A stretch of DNA of 64,000 nucleotides from Acidobacteriota bacterium (GTDB lineage Bacteria > Acidobacteriota > Blastocatellia > RBC074): positions 1-64,000 of the forward strand of contig JAFDVI010000010.1 in the NCBI GenBank assembly GCA_018269055.1, read 5' to 3'. Both the position numbers and the translations under genes were made by a program. The notes under the pieces are model-generated. The model had not been told where the DNA came from. It made no database searches and saw nothing but the letters and a program-made list of their open reading frames with translations. Numbering within the stretch: position 1 is the stretch's first letter; the number at the start of each line of letters is the position of its first letter. Of this stretch, positions 51,120 through 60,797 are shown piece after piece.

Positions 51120-53348
51120 TTATCTGAAATCCCTGATCAATGAAACATCGCGAATCGAATAACCGCGCGCCAGGAAAAGTCGTTGGCCATTGCGCGCGAA
51201 AGCGTAATTATAAATCTCGCCGGAGTTGAAATCGGTCAGCGCATGCGGTGCGCGGCCATCCACAGGTTGCAGCCAGAGATTGTCGAAAGTCTTTCCCTTC
51301 ACGATATAGGTCAGCCCCTGCCCGTCGGGCGTCCAACGGCAACCAACCCCGAAGTCTGTCGAATTGGGCAGTTTGAAGGTTTTCACTGGCGCGCCGCCGC
51401 CCGCCGGAATGATCACCACATATCCGGCCTTGGCATCGGCGTAACCGTAAGATATCCATTGACCATCCGGTGAAAAATGAGGCGTCTGGGCTTCGTGATC
51501 TGTCAGGCTGATCGGCGTGCCACCTTCGGCCGGAATTTTCCAGAGATTGAACTCGGCGATCTTGCCAGGCAGGCTGGATTTCGAAGGGTAGACAATCCAA
51601 CGCCCGTCCGGCGAACAATCCGATTCAATTTCGCGGCTCTCACCGCTGGTCAACTGCCGCAGGTTCGTGCCGTCGCCATTCACGCGGAAAAGATGGCTGT
51701 ATCCAGCGTGGTTTGAGGCAAAAACGAAGAAACTGCCATCCGTCGGTGCCGACGCTTCTTCCAGAAAAGGCGGCGTGGTCGTCAGTTGTTGCTGCTGGCT
51801 GCCGTCAATATTCATTCGCCACAGGTCAACGTGTTCACCCGTCCGCGCGACATAAACAACGCGCCCGTCACCCAGGCTGATAATCCCTGCCCGGCCATCG
51901 CCAGTGCCAGTCGTCAACTGCGTAACCGTATGTGCGTCGTAGCGCATCTTTTCGCCTTGCCCGCGCGCCTCGACCGACCAGATTTGCGAAGTGCGATTGA
52001 AAGGAATGACCAACAGAGACTGGCCGTCGTCGGTGACACTGACTGAAACGTAGTTATGGCGGCTGAGGTCGGTGGTGATCCGGCGGATGGCCCCGTCTGG
52101 TTGCGAAATGAACCAGACGGAATCGCGCGCCGTCGTCACGCCCTCACCCTGTTTCGTTCCGACCATGACAAATCCATGTCCGTCCCGCAGCCAGGCTATC
52201 CGTCCGCAGCCGTCCCACTGCTGCGTCGTCAGCAATCTCTGCGCGCCGCTCTGTATATCCACCCCCACGACGCGCCAAACTTCGTCGCTGGTCTTCGTCA
52301 TGCCACTCAAAATCTGGCAAGTGATCTCCTTGCCATCGGGCGACCAGGCAGGGCCAGTGATGCCAAATCGTTCCAACCCGCCGCGCCTAAGCACAATCCG
52401 TTCATTGCCGCCTGTGACATCCGCTAGAACAAGATTGTTGCCCCCTCTTTGCTCTTCCCAGGAACCTTCAATTCGGATGAATGCCAATTGCCGCCCATCG
52501 GGCGAAAGAGCAACGGGGGAAATGACCCCGGTCAGCACTTTTGTCACTGCTCCGCCCAATGTGGATACGCGATAAACCGCACCCTGCGGGTCGCCCTGAC
52601 CTAACGCCGTGAAATAGATGGCCTGGCCGTCAGGCGCAAAGGTCAGCCCCAGGATTGTCTGCTCAGTTTCTGGCACAAGCTTGATAGGTTGTCCCCCCGC
52701 CACCTGCCGTAGCCAAAGGTGTGCGGCAACGCCGTCCTGTTCTGTGTAAGCAAAATATTTCCCATCAGGCGAAAGCGCCGCAGTGCGGATATACCCACCA
52801 TTGGTCAATCGCATCACACTGATTCCGTGCGACGAATCTGGCTGCCGCTCTTTCAACGGCCAGAACCGCAGGGCTCCCATACCGGCCAGCAACAGCACGG
52901 CGGTCAATCCCCAAGCGCTTTTGCGTTGCCAGACATTCGCCGATGACTTCTTATCGCCTCCCTCCATCAACGGTGATGGCGGAATCGTCGTTGGTGAAGC
53001 GCCGTTCTGTTGACCGGCGGCGATCTCAGTCACCACGGCGTTGAAGCGGTAGCCATGCCCGCGCACCGTCTCGATGAATTTACGTCCCGCGCCGTTTTCG
53101 CCAAGAGCTTTGCGCAACGCGGAGATGTTTTTATCCAGATTGTTTTCTTCGACCACCGCATCGGCCCAAACGGTGCGCATCAACTCGTCCTTAGTCAACA
53201 AGCGTCCACTGTTGCTGGCCAATACCACCAGCATCTCAAACGCCTTCGGCGTTAGCGGTACAGGCCTTCCATCACGCACCAGTAACCGCTCAGCCGGGTC
53301 CAGGCGAAAGCCGTCGAACTCATACAAACGTTTGATGGAACTAGACAT
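51120..53348 (-). CDS. winged-helix (CadC/OmpR-type) regulator with a TolB-like propeller
   Basis: 742 aa. The N-terminal DNA-binding winged helix (about 8-105; LTPKAFEMLVVLASNSGRLL, VRGHGYRFN) is followed by a linker, a TM (about 145-165, WGLTAVLLLAGMGALRFWPL) and an extracytoplasmic TolB/WD40-like propeller with repeated SPDGK and APDGQ turns (for example ALSPDGKYFAYTEQDG, SWSPDGKEI). The ToxR/CadC membrane-regulator layout with a propeller is typical for Acidobacteria. The signal is unknown. Start 53348 preferred over GTG 53354. It diverges from the exported-protein cluster. Confidence 0.88.
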   Translation of the reverse strand: MSSSIKRLYEFDGFRLDPAERLLVRDGRPVPLTPKAFEMLVVLASNSGRLLTKDELMRTVWADAVVEENNLDKNISALRKALGENGAGRKFIETVRGHGYRFNAVVTEIAAGQQNGASPTTIPPSPLMEGGDKKSSANVWQRKSAWGLTAVLLLAGMGALRFWPLKERQPDSSHGISVMRLTNGGYIRTAALSPDGKYFAYTEQDGVAAHLWLRQVAGGQPIKLVPETEQTILGLTFAPDGQAIYFTALGQGDPQGAVYRVSTLGGAVTKVLTGVISPVALSPDGRQLAFIRIEGSWEEQRGGNNLVLADVTGGNERIVLRRGGLERFGITGPAWSPDGKEITCQILSGMTKTSDEVWRVVGVDIQSGAQRLLTTQQWDGCGRIAWLRDGHGFVMVGTKQGEGVTTARDSVWFISQPDGAIRRITTDLSRHNYVSVSVTDDGQSLLVIPFNRTSQIWSVEARGQGEKMRYDAHTVTQLTTGTGDGRAGIISLGDGRVVYVARTGEHVDLWRMNIDGSQQQQLTTTPPFLEEASAPTDGSFFVFASNHAGYSHLFRVNGDGTNLRQLTSGESREIESDCSPDGRWIVYPSKSSLPGKIAEFNLWKIPAEGGTPISLTDHEAQTPHFSPDGQWISYGYADAKAGYVVIIPAGGGAPVKTFKLPNSTDFGVGCRWTPDGQGLTYIVKGKTFDNLWLQPVDGRAPHALTDFNSGEIYNYAFARNGQRLFLARGYSIRDVSLIRDFR

Positions 53349-53509
53349 AAGCACGTTCAGAAAAGAGTCAGAAAACCTTCAGAGTTGCCGAAGGACAATA
53401 AAGCCACGCTGTCGCATCTTTCCTTTTCCTGAAACTCGGAATTTTTCCCAAAAGAAACTCTACCCGTGGTCTGCCCGCGCAACCCGTATCTTCGATTGGA
53501 GATGTGACA

Positions 53510-55159
53510 ATGAATAATCCGAATAGTAATGGTCACGCCTTGAAAGCGCCAACGCTACGTTTGGGCAGCATGAGCGTCTGCCTGATCTTGTGCTGCATGG
53601 GCTTGGTCCGGGCGCAAACGACAGCCTTCACTTACCAAGGCAAGCTGACCGACGCAGGCAATCCCGCCAACGGCAATTACGACTTGCAATTCAAACTCTT
53701 TGACGCGCTGGTCGGCGGAGCGCAGCAGGGCGCGACGCTGGTGCGCACACCCGTTACAGCCAGCGCAGGGAGTTTCACGGTCACACTCGATTTTGGCGCC
53801 GCCGTGTTTACCGGCGCGGATCGTTTCCTGGAAATCGGTGTGCGTCCGGCGGGCAGCGTCAATGCCTACACCGTGCTCAGCCCACGCCAGCCTATCTCTC
53901 CCACTCCCTATACGATTCGTTCGATGAACTCAACGCAGTTGGGCGGCGTGGACGCCAGCCAATATGTCACTACCGCAAGCGTCGGGAATACCTTCATCAA
54001 AAACGACACCGCGCTGCAAAGCGGCGCGAATTTCAATATCTCTGGCAATGGATTCTTTGGCGGCAATGTTGGCGTCGGAACGACCAGCCCATTGTCAAAA
54101 CTGACCGTGCAAGGCACCGGTTACGGTCTGACACACACCAGCGGCGCGGGCGCAGGAGCGGTGACGGTCGGTACGTTCATCACCACGGCTGCCGGTGGTT
54201 CTGCCTGGTTCGGCACAAAATCCCCTCATCCGCTGAATTTTTTCACCAACGACGGTTTGCCCCAAATGACGATTGATACCAGCGGCAATGTCGGCATTGG
54301 CGTCAGCCCAACGACCAAACTGTCTGTTCTGAACACCACAGTGGGCGTCACCGCGATCTACGGCGAGAGTGCCACGGCCCCGGGCGTATATGGCAAAAGC
54401 ACCAGCAGCCGCGGCGTTTTTGGCGAAAGCGACAGCTTCATCGGCGTCTGGGGCAAGAGCACAACCAATGGCGGCGTTCTTGGCGAGAGTACCAGCGGTT
54501 CAGGTGTGTTTGGTCGGAGCGCGGCGGTCAGCCTGACAGCGGGGGGCGTATATGGCTTGGACACTGCCAGCGGTGGCATCGGCGTGATCGGCGAGGCCAA
54601 TTTCGGCACCGGTTTTGGGGTAGGTGTGTTTGGTGTCACCGCAAGCGCAGCCGGATATGGCGGATACTTCAGAAATACGGGCGGCGGAAGCGCGCTGATT
54701 GCTGAAGGCAAAGCCAGAATCGGCGTGCTCGAAATATACGGCGGATTGGATTTGGCGGAAAAATTCGCCGTCACGGACGAAACCAAACCGGGAATGGTGG
54801 TTGCAATTGATCCTCAAAATGCCGGGAAACTCACAATTTCTCGCAGAGCTTATAACCGCCAGGTGGCTGGCATCATTAGTGGCGCGAACAATCTTTCGGC
54901 GGGGATGGTGCTCTCCGGTCTGGCAGATACCAACCCCGGTACTACCTTACCTGTGGCGCTTTCCGGGCGCGCTTGGGTCTATTGCGATGCGACAAAGTAT
55001 GCGATTCACATCGGTGATTTACTAACGACTTCCGCGACTCCCGGCCATGCCATGAAAGTCGTCAACCACAAGCGAGCACAAGGCGCGATTATCGGCAAGG
55101 CAATGACTGAATTGAAATCCGGCAAGGGTTTGGTGCTGGTGCTCGTCACGCTGCAATAG
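53510..55159 (+). CDS. exported repeat protein with a shared N-domain and a GVxGxS repeat region
   Basis: 549 aa. Signal peptide; N-domain (about 37-180; TYQGKLTDAGNPANGNYDLQ and LEIGVRPAGS, GNGFFGGNVGVGTT); then about six copies of a 10-residue motif (GVYGKSTSSR, GVFGESDSFI, GVWGKSTTNG, GVLGESTSGS) in the region 54360-54560; and a C-terminal domain (DLAEKFAV, GRAWVYCD, TPGHAMKVVN) of the self-processing/trimeric type. GGAGA precedes the ATG. The look is of an exported, adhesin or tail-fibre-like surface protein. Shares the N-domain DNA with 57078-58721. Confidence 0.75.
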   Translation: MNNPNSNGHALKAPTLRLGSMSVCLILCCMGLVRAQTTAFTYQGKLTDAGNPANGNYDLQFKLFDALVGGAQQGATLVRTPVTASAGSFTVTLDFGAAVFTGADRFLEIGVRPAGSVNAYTVLSPRQPISPTPYTIRSMNSTQLGGVDASQYVTTASVGNTFIKNDTALQSGANFNISGNGFFGGNVGVGTTSPLSKLTVQGTGYGLTHTSGAGAGAVTVGTFITTAAGGSAWFGTKSPHPLNFFTNDGLPQMTIDTSGNVGIGVSPTTKLSVLNTTVGVTAIYGESATAPGVYGKSTSSRGVFGESDSFIGVWGKSTTNGGVLGESTSGSGVFGRSAAVSLTAGGVYGLDTASGGIGVIGEANFGTGFGVGVFGVTASAAGYGGYFRNTGGGSALIAEGKARIGVLEIYGGLDLAEKFAVTDETKPGMVVAIDPQNAGKLTISRRAYNRQVAGIISGANNLSAGMVLSGLADTNPGTTLPVALSGRAWVYCDATKYAIHIGDLLTTSATPGHAMKVVNHKRAQGAIIGKAMTELKSGKGLVLVLVTLQ

Positions 55160-55223
55160 GGCGGGCAATTAACAGACAACCAGGAAAATAACCATTTACG
55201 CTGCAACAACTCAGGCAATCCAT

Positions 55224-57002
55224 ATGACGATCACGAAAATAACAGGTTCATGGATCGGCAACGCCGTGCGGCAGTTTGTCCTTTTTACAGCCGCACTCTC
55301 GGTTTTATCGCCGGAGATACTGGCAGGATGGACTCCGCTCGAAAATACCGCGCCAGGAGGTGTCGCATTGATGCTTCTGCTTTCCGACGGCACTGTGATG
55401 GCGCAAAAATCTCCATGCCCTGATATATCTTGTACGACGGTGACTTTTACCAATACCTGGTATCGGCTGACGCCCGTCAATGGCAGTTACGTCCATGGAA
55501 TTTGGACAACGCTCAGTCCCATGCTTAACACGCGCCTGTGGTATTCCTCGGTCGTCCTACGGGACGGTAGAGTTCTGGTTGCAGGGGGCGAATACCCTAC
55601 AGGTGGCCAGGCTGGATCCGCCGCCGAAATCTATGATCCGGTGCTCAACCAATGGACCTCGACCCCACCACCGGGATTGCCCCTAGCTGATTCCGTGGCA
55701 AAGATTCTAAAAGACGGCAGAGTACTCGTCGGGCCGGCCAGTGGTGGCACCACCCTCATTTACAACCCTTCAACGAATGCATGGTCACCAGGCCCTACAC
55801 CCCAGGGCATGGCAAACCAAAACGAAGTGACCTGGCTCAAACTGCCGGACGACAATATCTTGACGATTCCAACAAACAGCCAGATTTCGCAGCGCCTCCT
55901 CCAAACGACGAATCAATGGATTAACGACGGAAATGTTGGGGTCAACCTGTATTCCAGTGTCGGCTCGGAAATTGGCGGCGCTTTTTTGCTCCCAAATGGA
56001 AAAGCATTGTTTATCGGAGGCAATAGCAACACGGCTCTTTATACGCCCTCTGGCAACAACAACCCAGGCACCTGGGTTCAGGGTCCGAATATCCCGAATG
56101 TCAGAGATTCGAATAACAATCTTGTGGCGGGAGGGGCTCCCGACGCAGGGGCGGCCATGATGGTCAATGGCAGAATTCTCTGTGCGTTCAGCCCCCTGAT
56201 GTTTCCGAATCCCAACCCTCCTCCTGCAAATATCTTTCCCAGTCCCACCAGTTTCGCCATTTACGATCCGGTGGCGAATTCATTCGCGATGATCAACGGT
56301 CCAACCGGTGCTACCGTCAATGTTCCCGCTTACCAAAACCTGATGCTCGCCCTGCCTGACGGGTCAGTGCTGTATTCCAACTACGGAAATCAGCTCTATA
56401 CCTACTCGCCCGATGTCGCACCGGCTCCGCTGGCTGCCGGAAAGCCAACCATTGCCAGCATCACCGCGAACGCCAACGGGTCATATCATCTGATAGGCAC
56501 CAACCTCAATGGCATTTCCGAAGGAGCTTCCTATGGCGATGACGCTCAGATGGACAGCAATTACCCGCTGGTGCGGCTAACCGATTCTGGAGGGAGAATC
56601 CTTTATGGAAGGACATTCAACTGGAGTAGTACAGGCGTCATGACTGGGAATGCATCTGTTTCTACGGATTTCACATTACCGCCTTTTGATTATGACGGAC
56701 AGGTTTTCGGCCCCAGTGACTGGAATTTGGTGGTCGTAACCAATGGAATCAGTTCGGATCCGGTGCAATTTAGCGGTCCGGTGTGGGTAGATTTCAACTA
56801 CAGTGGATTTCAACTAGGCTCGTTTGTTGCACCGTATAAAACTCTTCAGGCAGCGCTAGGCCTGGCCGGTTCGCTTCCGGTAACAGGCAGAACCATTCGA
56901 ATCAAAAACCCTGGTTCCAGTGCGGAAACATTCATTTCACCACCGATTTCCATACCGGTAACGATTATTTCACCCAGTGGTTCAGCGACCATCGGCCACT
57001 GA
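55224..57002 (+). CDS. exported kelch/galactose-oxidase-like propeller protein
   Basis: 592 aa. Signal peptide (to about 34), then kelch-type repeats (SSVVLRDGRVLVAGGEYPTG, SVAKILKDGRVLVG, LPNGKALFIGGNS, MVNGRILCAFS) and a C-terminal immunoglobulin-like Early-set domain with LIGTNLNGISEGASYGDDAQMDSNYPLVRL. Order resembles galactose-oxidase/glyoxal-oxidase-type proteins, but the copper-ligand Tyr-Cys pattern was not verified. Lies between the two paralogous surface proteins, so a joint surface role is possible. Confidence 0.72.
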   Translation: MTITKITGSWIGNAVRQFVLFTAALSVLSPEILAGWTPLENTAPGGVALMLLLSDGTVMAQKSPCPDISCTTVTFTNTWYRLTPVNGSYVHGIWTTLSPMLNTRLWYSSVVLRDGRVLVAGGEYPTGGQAGSAAEIYDPVLNQWTSTPPPGLPLADSVAKILKDGRVLVGPASGGTTLIYNPSTNAWSPGPTPQGMANQNEVTWLKLPDDNILTIPTNSQISQRLLQTTNQWINDGNVGVNLYSSVGSEIGGAFLLPNGKALFIGGNSNTALYTPSGNNNPGTWVQGPNIPNVRDSNNNLVAGGAPDAGAAMMVNGRILCAFSPLMFPNPNPPPANIFPSPTSFAIYDPVANSFAMINGPTGATVNVPAYQNLMLALPDGSVLYSNYGNQLYTYSPDVAPAPLAAGKPTIASITANANGSYHLIGTNLNGISEGASYGDDAQMDSNYPLVRLTDSGGRILYGRTFNWSSTGVMTGNASVSTDFTLPPFDYDGQVFGPSDWNLVVVTNGISSDPVQFSGPVWVDFNYSGFQLGSFVAPYKTLQAALGLAGSLPVTGRTIRIKNPGSSAETFISPPISIPVTIISPSGSATIGH

Positions 57003-57077
57003 CCTTGCCTGACGTGATAAGCACACCAGTGTGAGGGAAGCCGTGTGCAGCAAGAGTGACAAAAAAGCGAACAAGCA

Positions 57078-58721
57078 ATGAAAGGCAAAAGCATGAAGGT
57101 ATCGTTCAAACAATTCTCCGGTCAAAAGTTCAGTGAGCCAGGAATGCTGCGTTTTTTTGCAAAGCAGATGGCTTGGCTATCGCTCTTGTTGTTCACCCTC
57201 AGCGCATTTAACGCTGTATTGGCACAAACAACCACCTTCACATATCAGGGCAAACTGACCGACGCAGGTAATCCTGCCAACGGCAATTACGATCTGCAAT
57301 TCAAACTCTTCGATGCGCTCAGCAGCGGGACGCAGCAAGGCGCAACGCTGGTGCGTAACCCTGTCGCTGCCAGCGCGGGCGTGTTCACTGTGACGTTGGA
57401 TTTCGGTGCGAATGTGTTCAGCGGCGCGGCCCGTTTCCTGGAAATTGGTGTGCGCCCGGCGGGCAGCGGCAACGCCTACACTGTGCTTGTGCCGCGCCAG
57501 CCAGTCACTTCATCGCCCTATGCCATCCAGACGCTCAATGCCCAGCAACTTGGCGGATTGCCAGCCAGCGCCTATGTCACCACCGCGAGTGTCGGCAATG
57601 CCTTCATCAAAAACGACACCGCACTACAAAGCGGCGCGAATCTGAATATTTCCGGCAATGGATTTTTCGGCGGCAATGTCGGCATCGGGACGACCATGCC
57701 TGCCACCCCGCTTGAAGTAAACGGTCTACTCCGGAGCACCAGAAATGGCCAGGCAGCTCAGTACCTACAGCTTTGGGGTGGAGATTCCGCTTCGATCAGG
57801 CTGACTGCGCAGTCAACCGCTGCCGCCGAGAAACCTTTACTGATTCAAAACCTGAGTGGGGAAGCAACGCCGGGCGTGTTCAACACCATTCAGTTTCAAA
57901 CTGGAACGACCGCCGCCCCAGCCACAAAAATGATTATTGATAAGGACGGCGATGTTGGCATCGGTACAAATAACCCCCTTTTCCGGCTGCATGTGGACGG
58001 CGGCTTAAATGGCGCTGTGTTGGGAGAAAGCCAAAACGACACTGCGGTAGGCGGCACTAGCTTCTTTGGCGATGGTGTGAATGGCTTTACCAGCCACGGC
58101 GTTGGGGTGCGGGGCGGCAGCGGTTTCTCCGACGGCTATGCGGGCTTCTTCGCCGGCAAAGTGCGTGTCACCGGAGTGATCGAAAAGCCCGGCGGCGGCT
58201 TCAAGATTGATCATCCGCTTGATCCCGAAAACAAATACCTCGTGCATTCCTTCGTCGAATCGCCGGATATGAAGAACCTCTACGACGGCACCGTGACCAC
58301 AGATGCGCAGGGAGAAGCCGAGATCACGCTGCCGGACTGGTTCGCGGCGCTCAACCGCGATTTCCGTTATCAACTCACCTGCCTCGGCGTCTTTGCCCAG
58401 GCGATTATCGCTGAAGAGATCAAAGACAACCGCTTCAAGATCAGAACTTCTTTGCCGCAAGTGAAGGTTTCCTGGCAGGTCACCGGCACGCGGCAGGATG
58501 CTTGGGCGAATCAGAACCGTCTGCCGGTCGAGGAACTTAAACCCGAAGTGGAGCGCGGCTTCTATCAAAACCCGACCGTCTTCGGCCAACCAGAAGAGAA
58601 GAGCATTGAATGGGGGCGCGATCCCGTTCGGATGAAACAACAAAAGCAAGAGCGCGAGAAGGTGGCGCGCGAGCATGACGATAAACCGGCTGCGCCCGCC
58701 GTGCGGCCCAATCACCGGTGA
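57078..58721 (+). CDS. exported repeat protein, paralogue of the gene at 53.5 kb
   Basis: 547 aa. The N-terminal region is nearly the same as that of the 53510-55159 protein (TYQGKLTDAGNPANGNYDLQ, LEIGVRPAGSGNAYTVLVP, GNGFFGGNVGIGTT). The C-terminal half differs: HPLDPENKYLVHSFVES, LPDWFAALNRDFRYQLTCLG, VSWQVTGTRQDAWAN and a basic, charged tail. The tail domain is one found on exported proteins of Bacteroidetes and Acidobacteria. A duplicated module followed by domain swap is the likely origin. Function unknown, surface location inferred. Confidence 0.72.
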   Translation: MKGKSMKVSFKQFSGQKFSEPGMLRFFAKQMAWLSLLLFTLSAFNAVLAQTTTFTYQGKLTDAGNPANGNYDLQFKLFDALSSGTQQGATLVRNPVAASAGVFTVTLDFGANVFSGAARFLEIGVRPAGSGNAYTVLVPRQPVTSSPYAIQTLNAQQLGGLPASAYVTTASVGNAFIKNDTALQSGANLNISGNGFFGGNVGIGTTMPATPLEVNGLLRSTRNGQAAQYLQLWGGDSASIRLTAQSTAAAEKPLLIQNLSGEATPGVFNTIQFQTGTTAAPATKMIIDKDGDVGIGTNNPLFRLHVDGGLNGAVLGESQNDTAVGGTSFFGDGVNGFTSHGVGVRGGSGFSDGYAGFFAGKVRVTGVIEKPGGGFKIDHPLDPENKYLVHSFVESPDMKNLYDGTVTTDAQGEAEITLPDWFAALNRDFRYQLTCLGVFAQAIIAEEIKDNRFKIRTSLPQVKVSWQVTGTRQDAWANQNRLPVEELKPEVERGFYQNPTVFGQPEEKSIEWGRDPVRMKQQKQEREKVAREHDDKPAAPAVRPNHR

Positions 58722-58806
58722 ACCACTGCACCGGCGATCAATCGGCGTAATCAATTCAACCTGGCAACTGGCGCCAGTGCAAACGCATGCGCGACGGAGA
58801 AAAAAG

Positions 58807-60711
58807 ATGAAAACCAATTCGCGACCAACGAAAATGACACTGCTGCTGGGCCTGCTGGTCCTGTCAGGCTTGACCGCGCATGCCTACCGGGCGAGCGCAC
58901 AATGGCGCGGCCATTCCGACGCATCTGCCAAACAGCCCACCGTAATTTTGCCGCACCTGCGTGGACGAAATGCCGCTAGCCCAATTGTTACGCTGACCAG
59001 CGCCGCAGCCGTGACGCATTCCGAAGTATTGCTCACAACTGAAGACGCGGAATCCGAAGCCCCGCTTGAACCGGCGCAAAGCGGCGGGAGTTACAACATC
59101 ACGCAATCGGTGATTGCTGGTGGAGGCGGCGCGAGTTCCGGCGGGAGTTACGCCGAAACCGGGGTCATCGGGCAAAGCGTGGTGGGCGCTTCGAGCGGCG
59201 GGCAGTACTCCGTCGAAGGAGGCTTTGTCGTCAGCGGGCAGAGCGGCGGATGTCAAACCATTCTGGTTGGTCCGTCAACGCTTCCGAACGGTACGGTCGG
59301 CGTCAGTTACCCCAGCCAGATGTTTAGCGCGTCGGGCGGAACTGCGCCGTACAGTTTCGCGGTCAGCATTGGTAATCTGCCGACGGGATTGAACCTGGTT
59401 GGTGACACCTTGTCCGGGACGCCGACCGCAGCGGGAACATTCAATTTCACGATCACGGCGACGGACAATCTCGGCTGTCAGGGATTCCAGGTGTATGCGG
59501 TAACGATCAGCACGGTCAGCAGCGGATTGCAGTTTTATCCCTTGGCGCATCCGGTGCGCTTGCTCGATACACGTCCAGGGCAAACGGGCTGCGACACGCC
59601 GGGAGCGCAGATTCCGGGCAACACTTCGCGAACACAGACGGCTGGGGGACGGACGTGTGATGGGTTGACGATTCCTGCGAATGCCAAAGCGCTGACCGGC
59701 AACATCACGACGGTCGAATCCGGCGGAGGCTTTTTGACGCTTTATCCCAGCGATGTCATGCGACCGCTGGTTGCCAATTCCAACTTCGCGGCCAACCAAG
59801 TCTTGAACAATGTTTTTACTGTAGGACTCGGCGCGAGCGATGGAGCCTTCAACATTTACGTGACCACAAACACGAACGTCGTCGTAGACATCACGGGATA
59901 TTACGCGCCGCCTTCCGGCGGCGGCTTGTACTTTCATCCGTTGCCGCATCCGGTGCGCTTGATGGATTCGCGCGTCGGAGCGACTGCCTGCTTTACGCCC
60001 GGCGCGCAACTCACTGCGGGTTCAACTGTGACGCAGCTTGGCACGACGACTTGCGATGGCGTGTTGATTCCTGGCGGAGCTTTGGCGCTGGTCGGCAACG
60101 CGACGACGGTCAATCCGCAAGCCAACGGCTTTCTGACGCTGTTTCCATCGGACGCCATGCGACCTTTGGTGGCGAGTTCCAACTTCCAGACGGGCATCAA
60201 TATGAATGCGCCGTTCACCGTGGGCTTATCGCCGAGCGGTCAGTTCAATATCTACACGGCAGCAACGACGGATTTGGTAGTGGATGTGTTGGGTTACTTC
60301 AGCACGCAGTTGAATGACACGAACGGCCAAGGCTTGCTGTTCAATCCGTTGCCAACGCCAGTGAGATTGCTGGATACGCGCGCAGGGCAGACGGGCTGCT
60401 TCACCCCTGGCGCGCAGATGATCGGCGGAACGGCATATTTGCAACCTGCAACCGGCGTCTGCACCGGAATTCCCGCCGCAGCCAAAGCCGTGGTCGGCAA
60501 CGCCACGACGGTCAATGTGAGCGCAAATGGCTTCCTGACCTTCTGGCCGAGTGACGCCAATCAACCAACCGTAGCCACATCGAATTACCGCAGCGGCACA
60601 GTTTTCAATCGGCATTTCACGGTTGGATTGGGAACGGATGGCGCGTTCAAACGCTTCGCCTCCACGACGACGGATTTGGTAATTGACCTATCGGGCTATT
60701 TCGCGCCGTGA
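58807..60711 (+). CDS. exported protein with an Ig-like domain and three C-terminal repeats
   Basis: 634 aa. Signal peptide, then a Gly/Ser-rich low-complexity region, an He_PIG-type Ig domain (about 150-235; FSASGGTAPYSFAVS, GDTLSGTPTAAGTFNFTIT) and three ~125-residue repeats (about 242-634) each with RLLDTRPGQTGC or RLMDSRVGATAC, a GNITTVES/GNATTVN segment and VVVDITGYYAP/VVDVLGYFS end. The repeat resembles a domain seen on surface-exposed actinobacterial and acidobacterial proteins. GGAG is eight bases from the ATG. Role unknown. Confidence 0.78.
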   Translation: MKTNSRPTKMTLLLGLLVLSGLTAHAYRASAQWRGHSDASAKQPTVILPHLRGRNAASPIVTLTSAAAVTHSEVLLTTEDAESEAPLEPAQSGGSYNITQSVIAGGGGASSGGSYAETGVIGQSVVGASSGGQYSVEGGFVVSGQSGGCQTILVGPSTLPNGTVGVSYPSQMFSASGGTAPYSFAVSIGNLPTGLNLVGDTLSGTPTAAGTFNFTITATDNLGCQGFQVYAVTISTVSSGLQFYPLAHPVRLLDTRPGQTGCDTPGAQIPGNTSRTQTAGGRTCDGLTIPANAKALTGNITTVESGGGFLTLYPSDVMRPLVANSNFAANQVLNNVFTVGLGASDGAFNIYVTTNTNVVVDITGYYAPPSGGGLYFHPLPHPVRLMDSRVGATACFTPGAQLTAGSTVTQLGTTTCDGVLIPGGALALVGNATTVNPQANGFLTLFPSDAMRPLVASSNFQTGINMNAPFTVGLSPSGQFNIYTAATTDLVVDVLGYFSTQLNDTNGQGLLFNPLPTPVRLLDTRAGQTGCFTPGAQMIGGTAYLQPATGVCTGIPAAAKAVVGNATTVNVSANGFLTFWPSDANQPTVATSNYRSGTVFNRHFTVGLGTDGAFKRFASTTTDLVIDLSGYFAP

Positions 60712-60730
60712 CGAAATTGAGGAACCTGAT

Positions 60731-60777
60731 ATTCAAAGCGGGGGCCGGCTATTTTAAGCCTGGCTCCCGCTTTGAAT
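60731..60777. terminator. bidirectional terminator hairpin
   Basis: ATTCAAAGCGGG (60731-60742) and CCCGCTTTGAAT (60766-60777), between convergent genes, with TTTTCTG on the plus strand. Confidence 0.7.
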
Positions 60778-60797
60778 TTTCTGCCAATCAACGCTTT

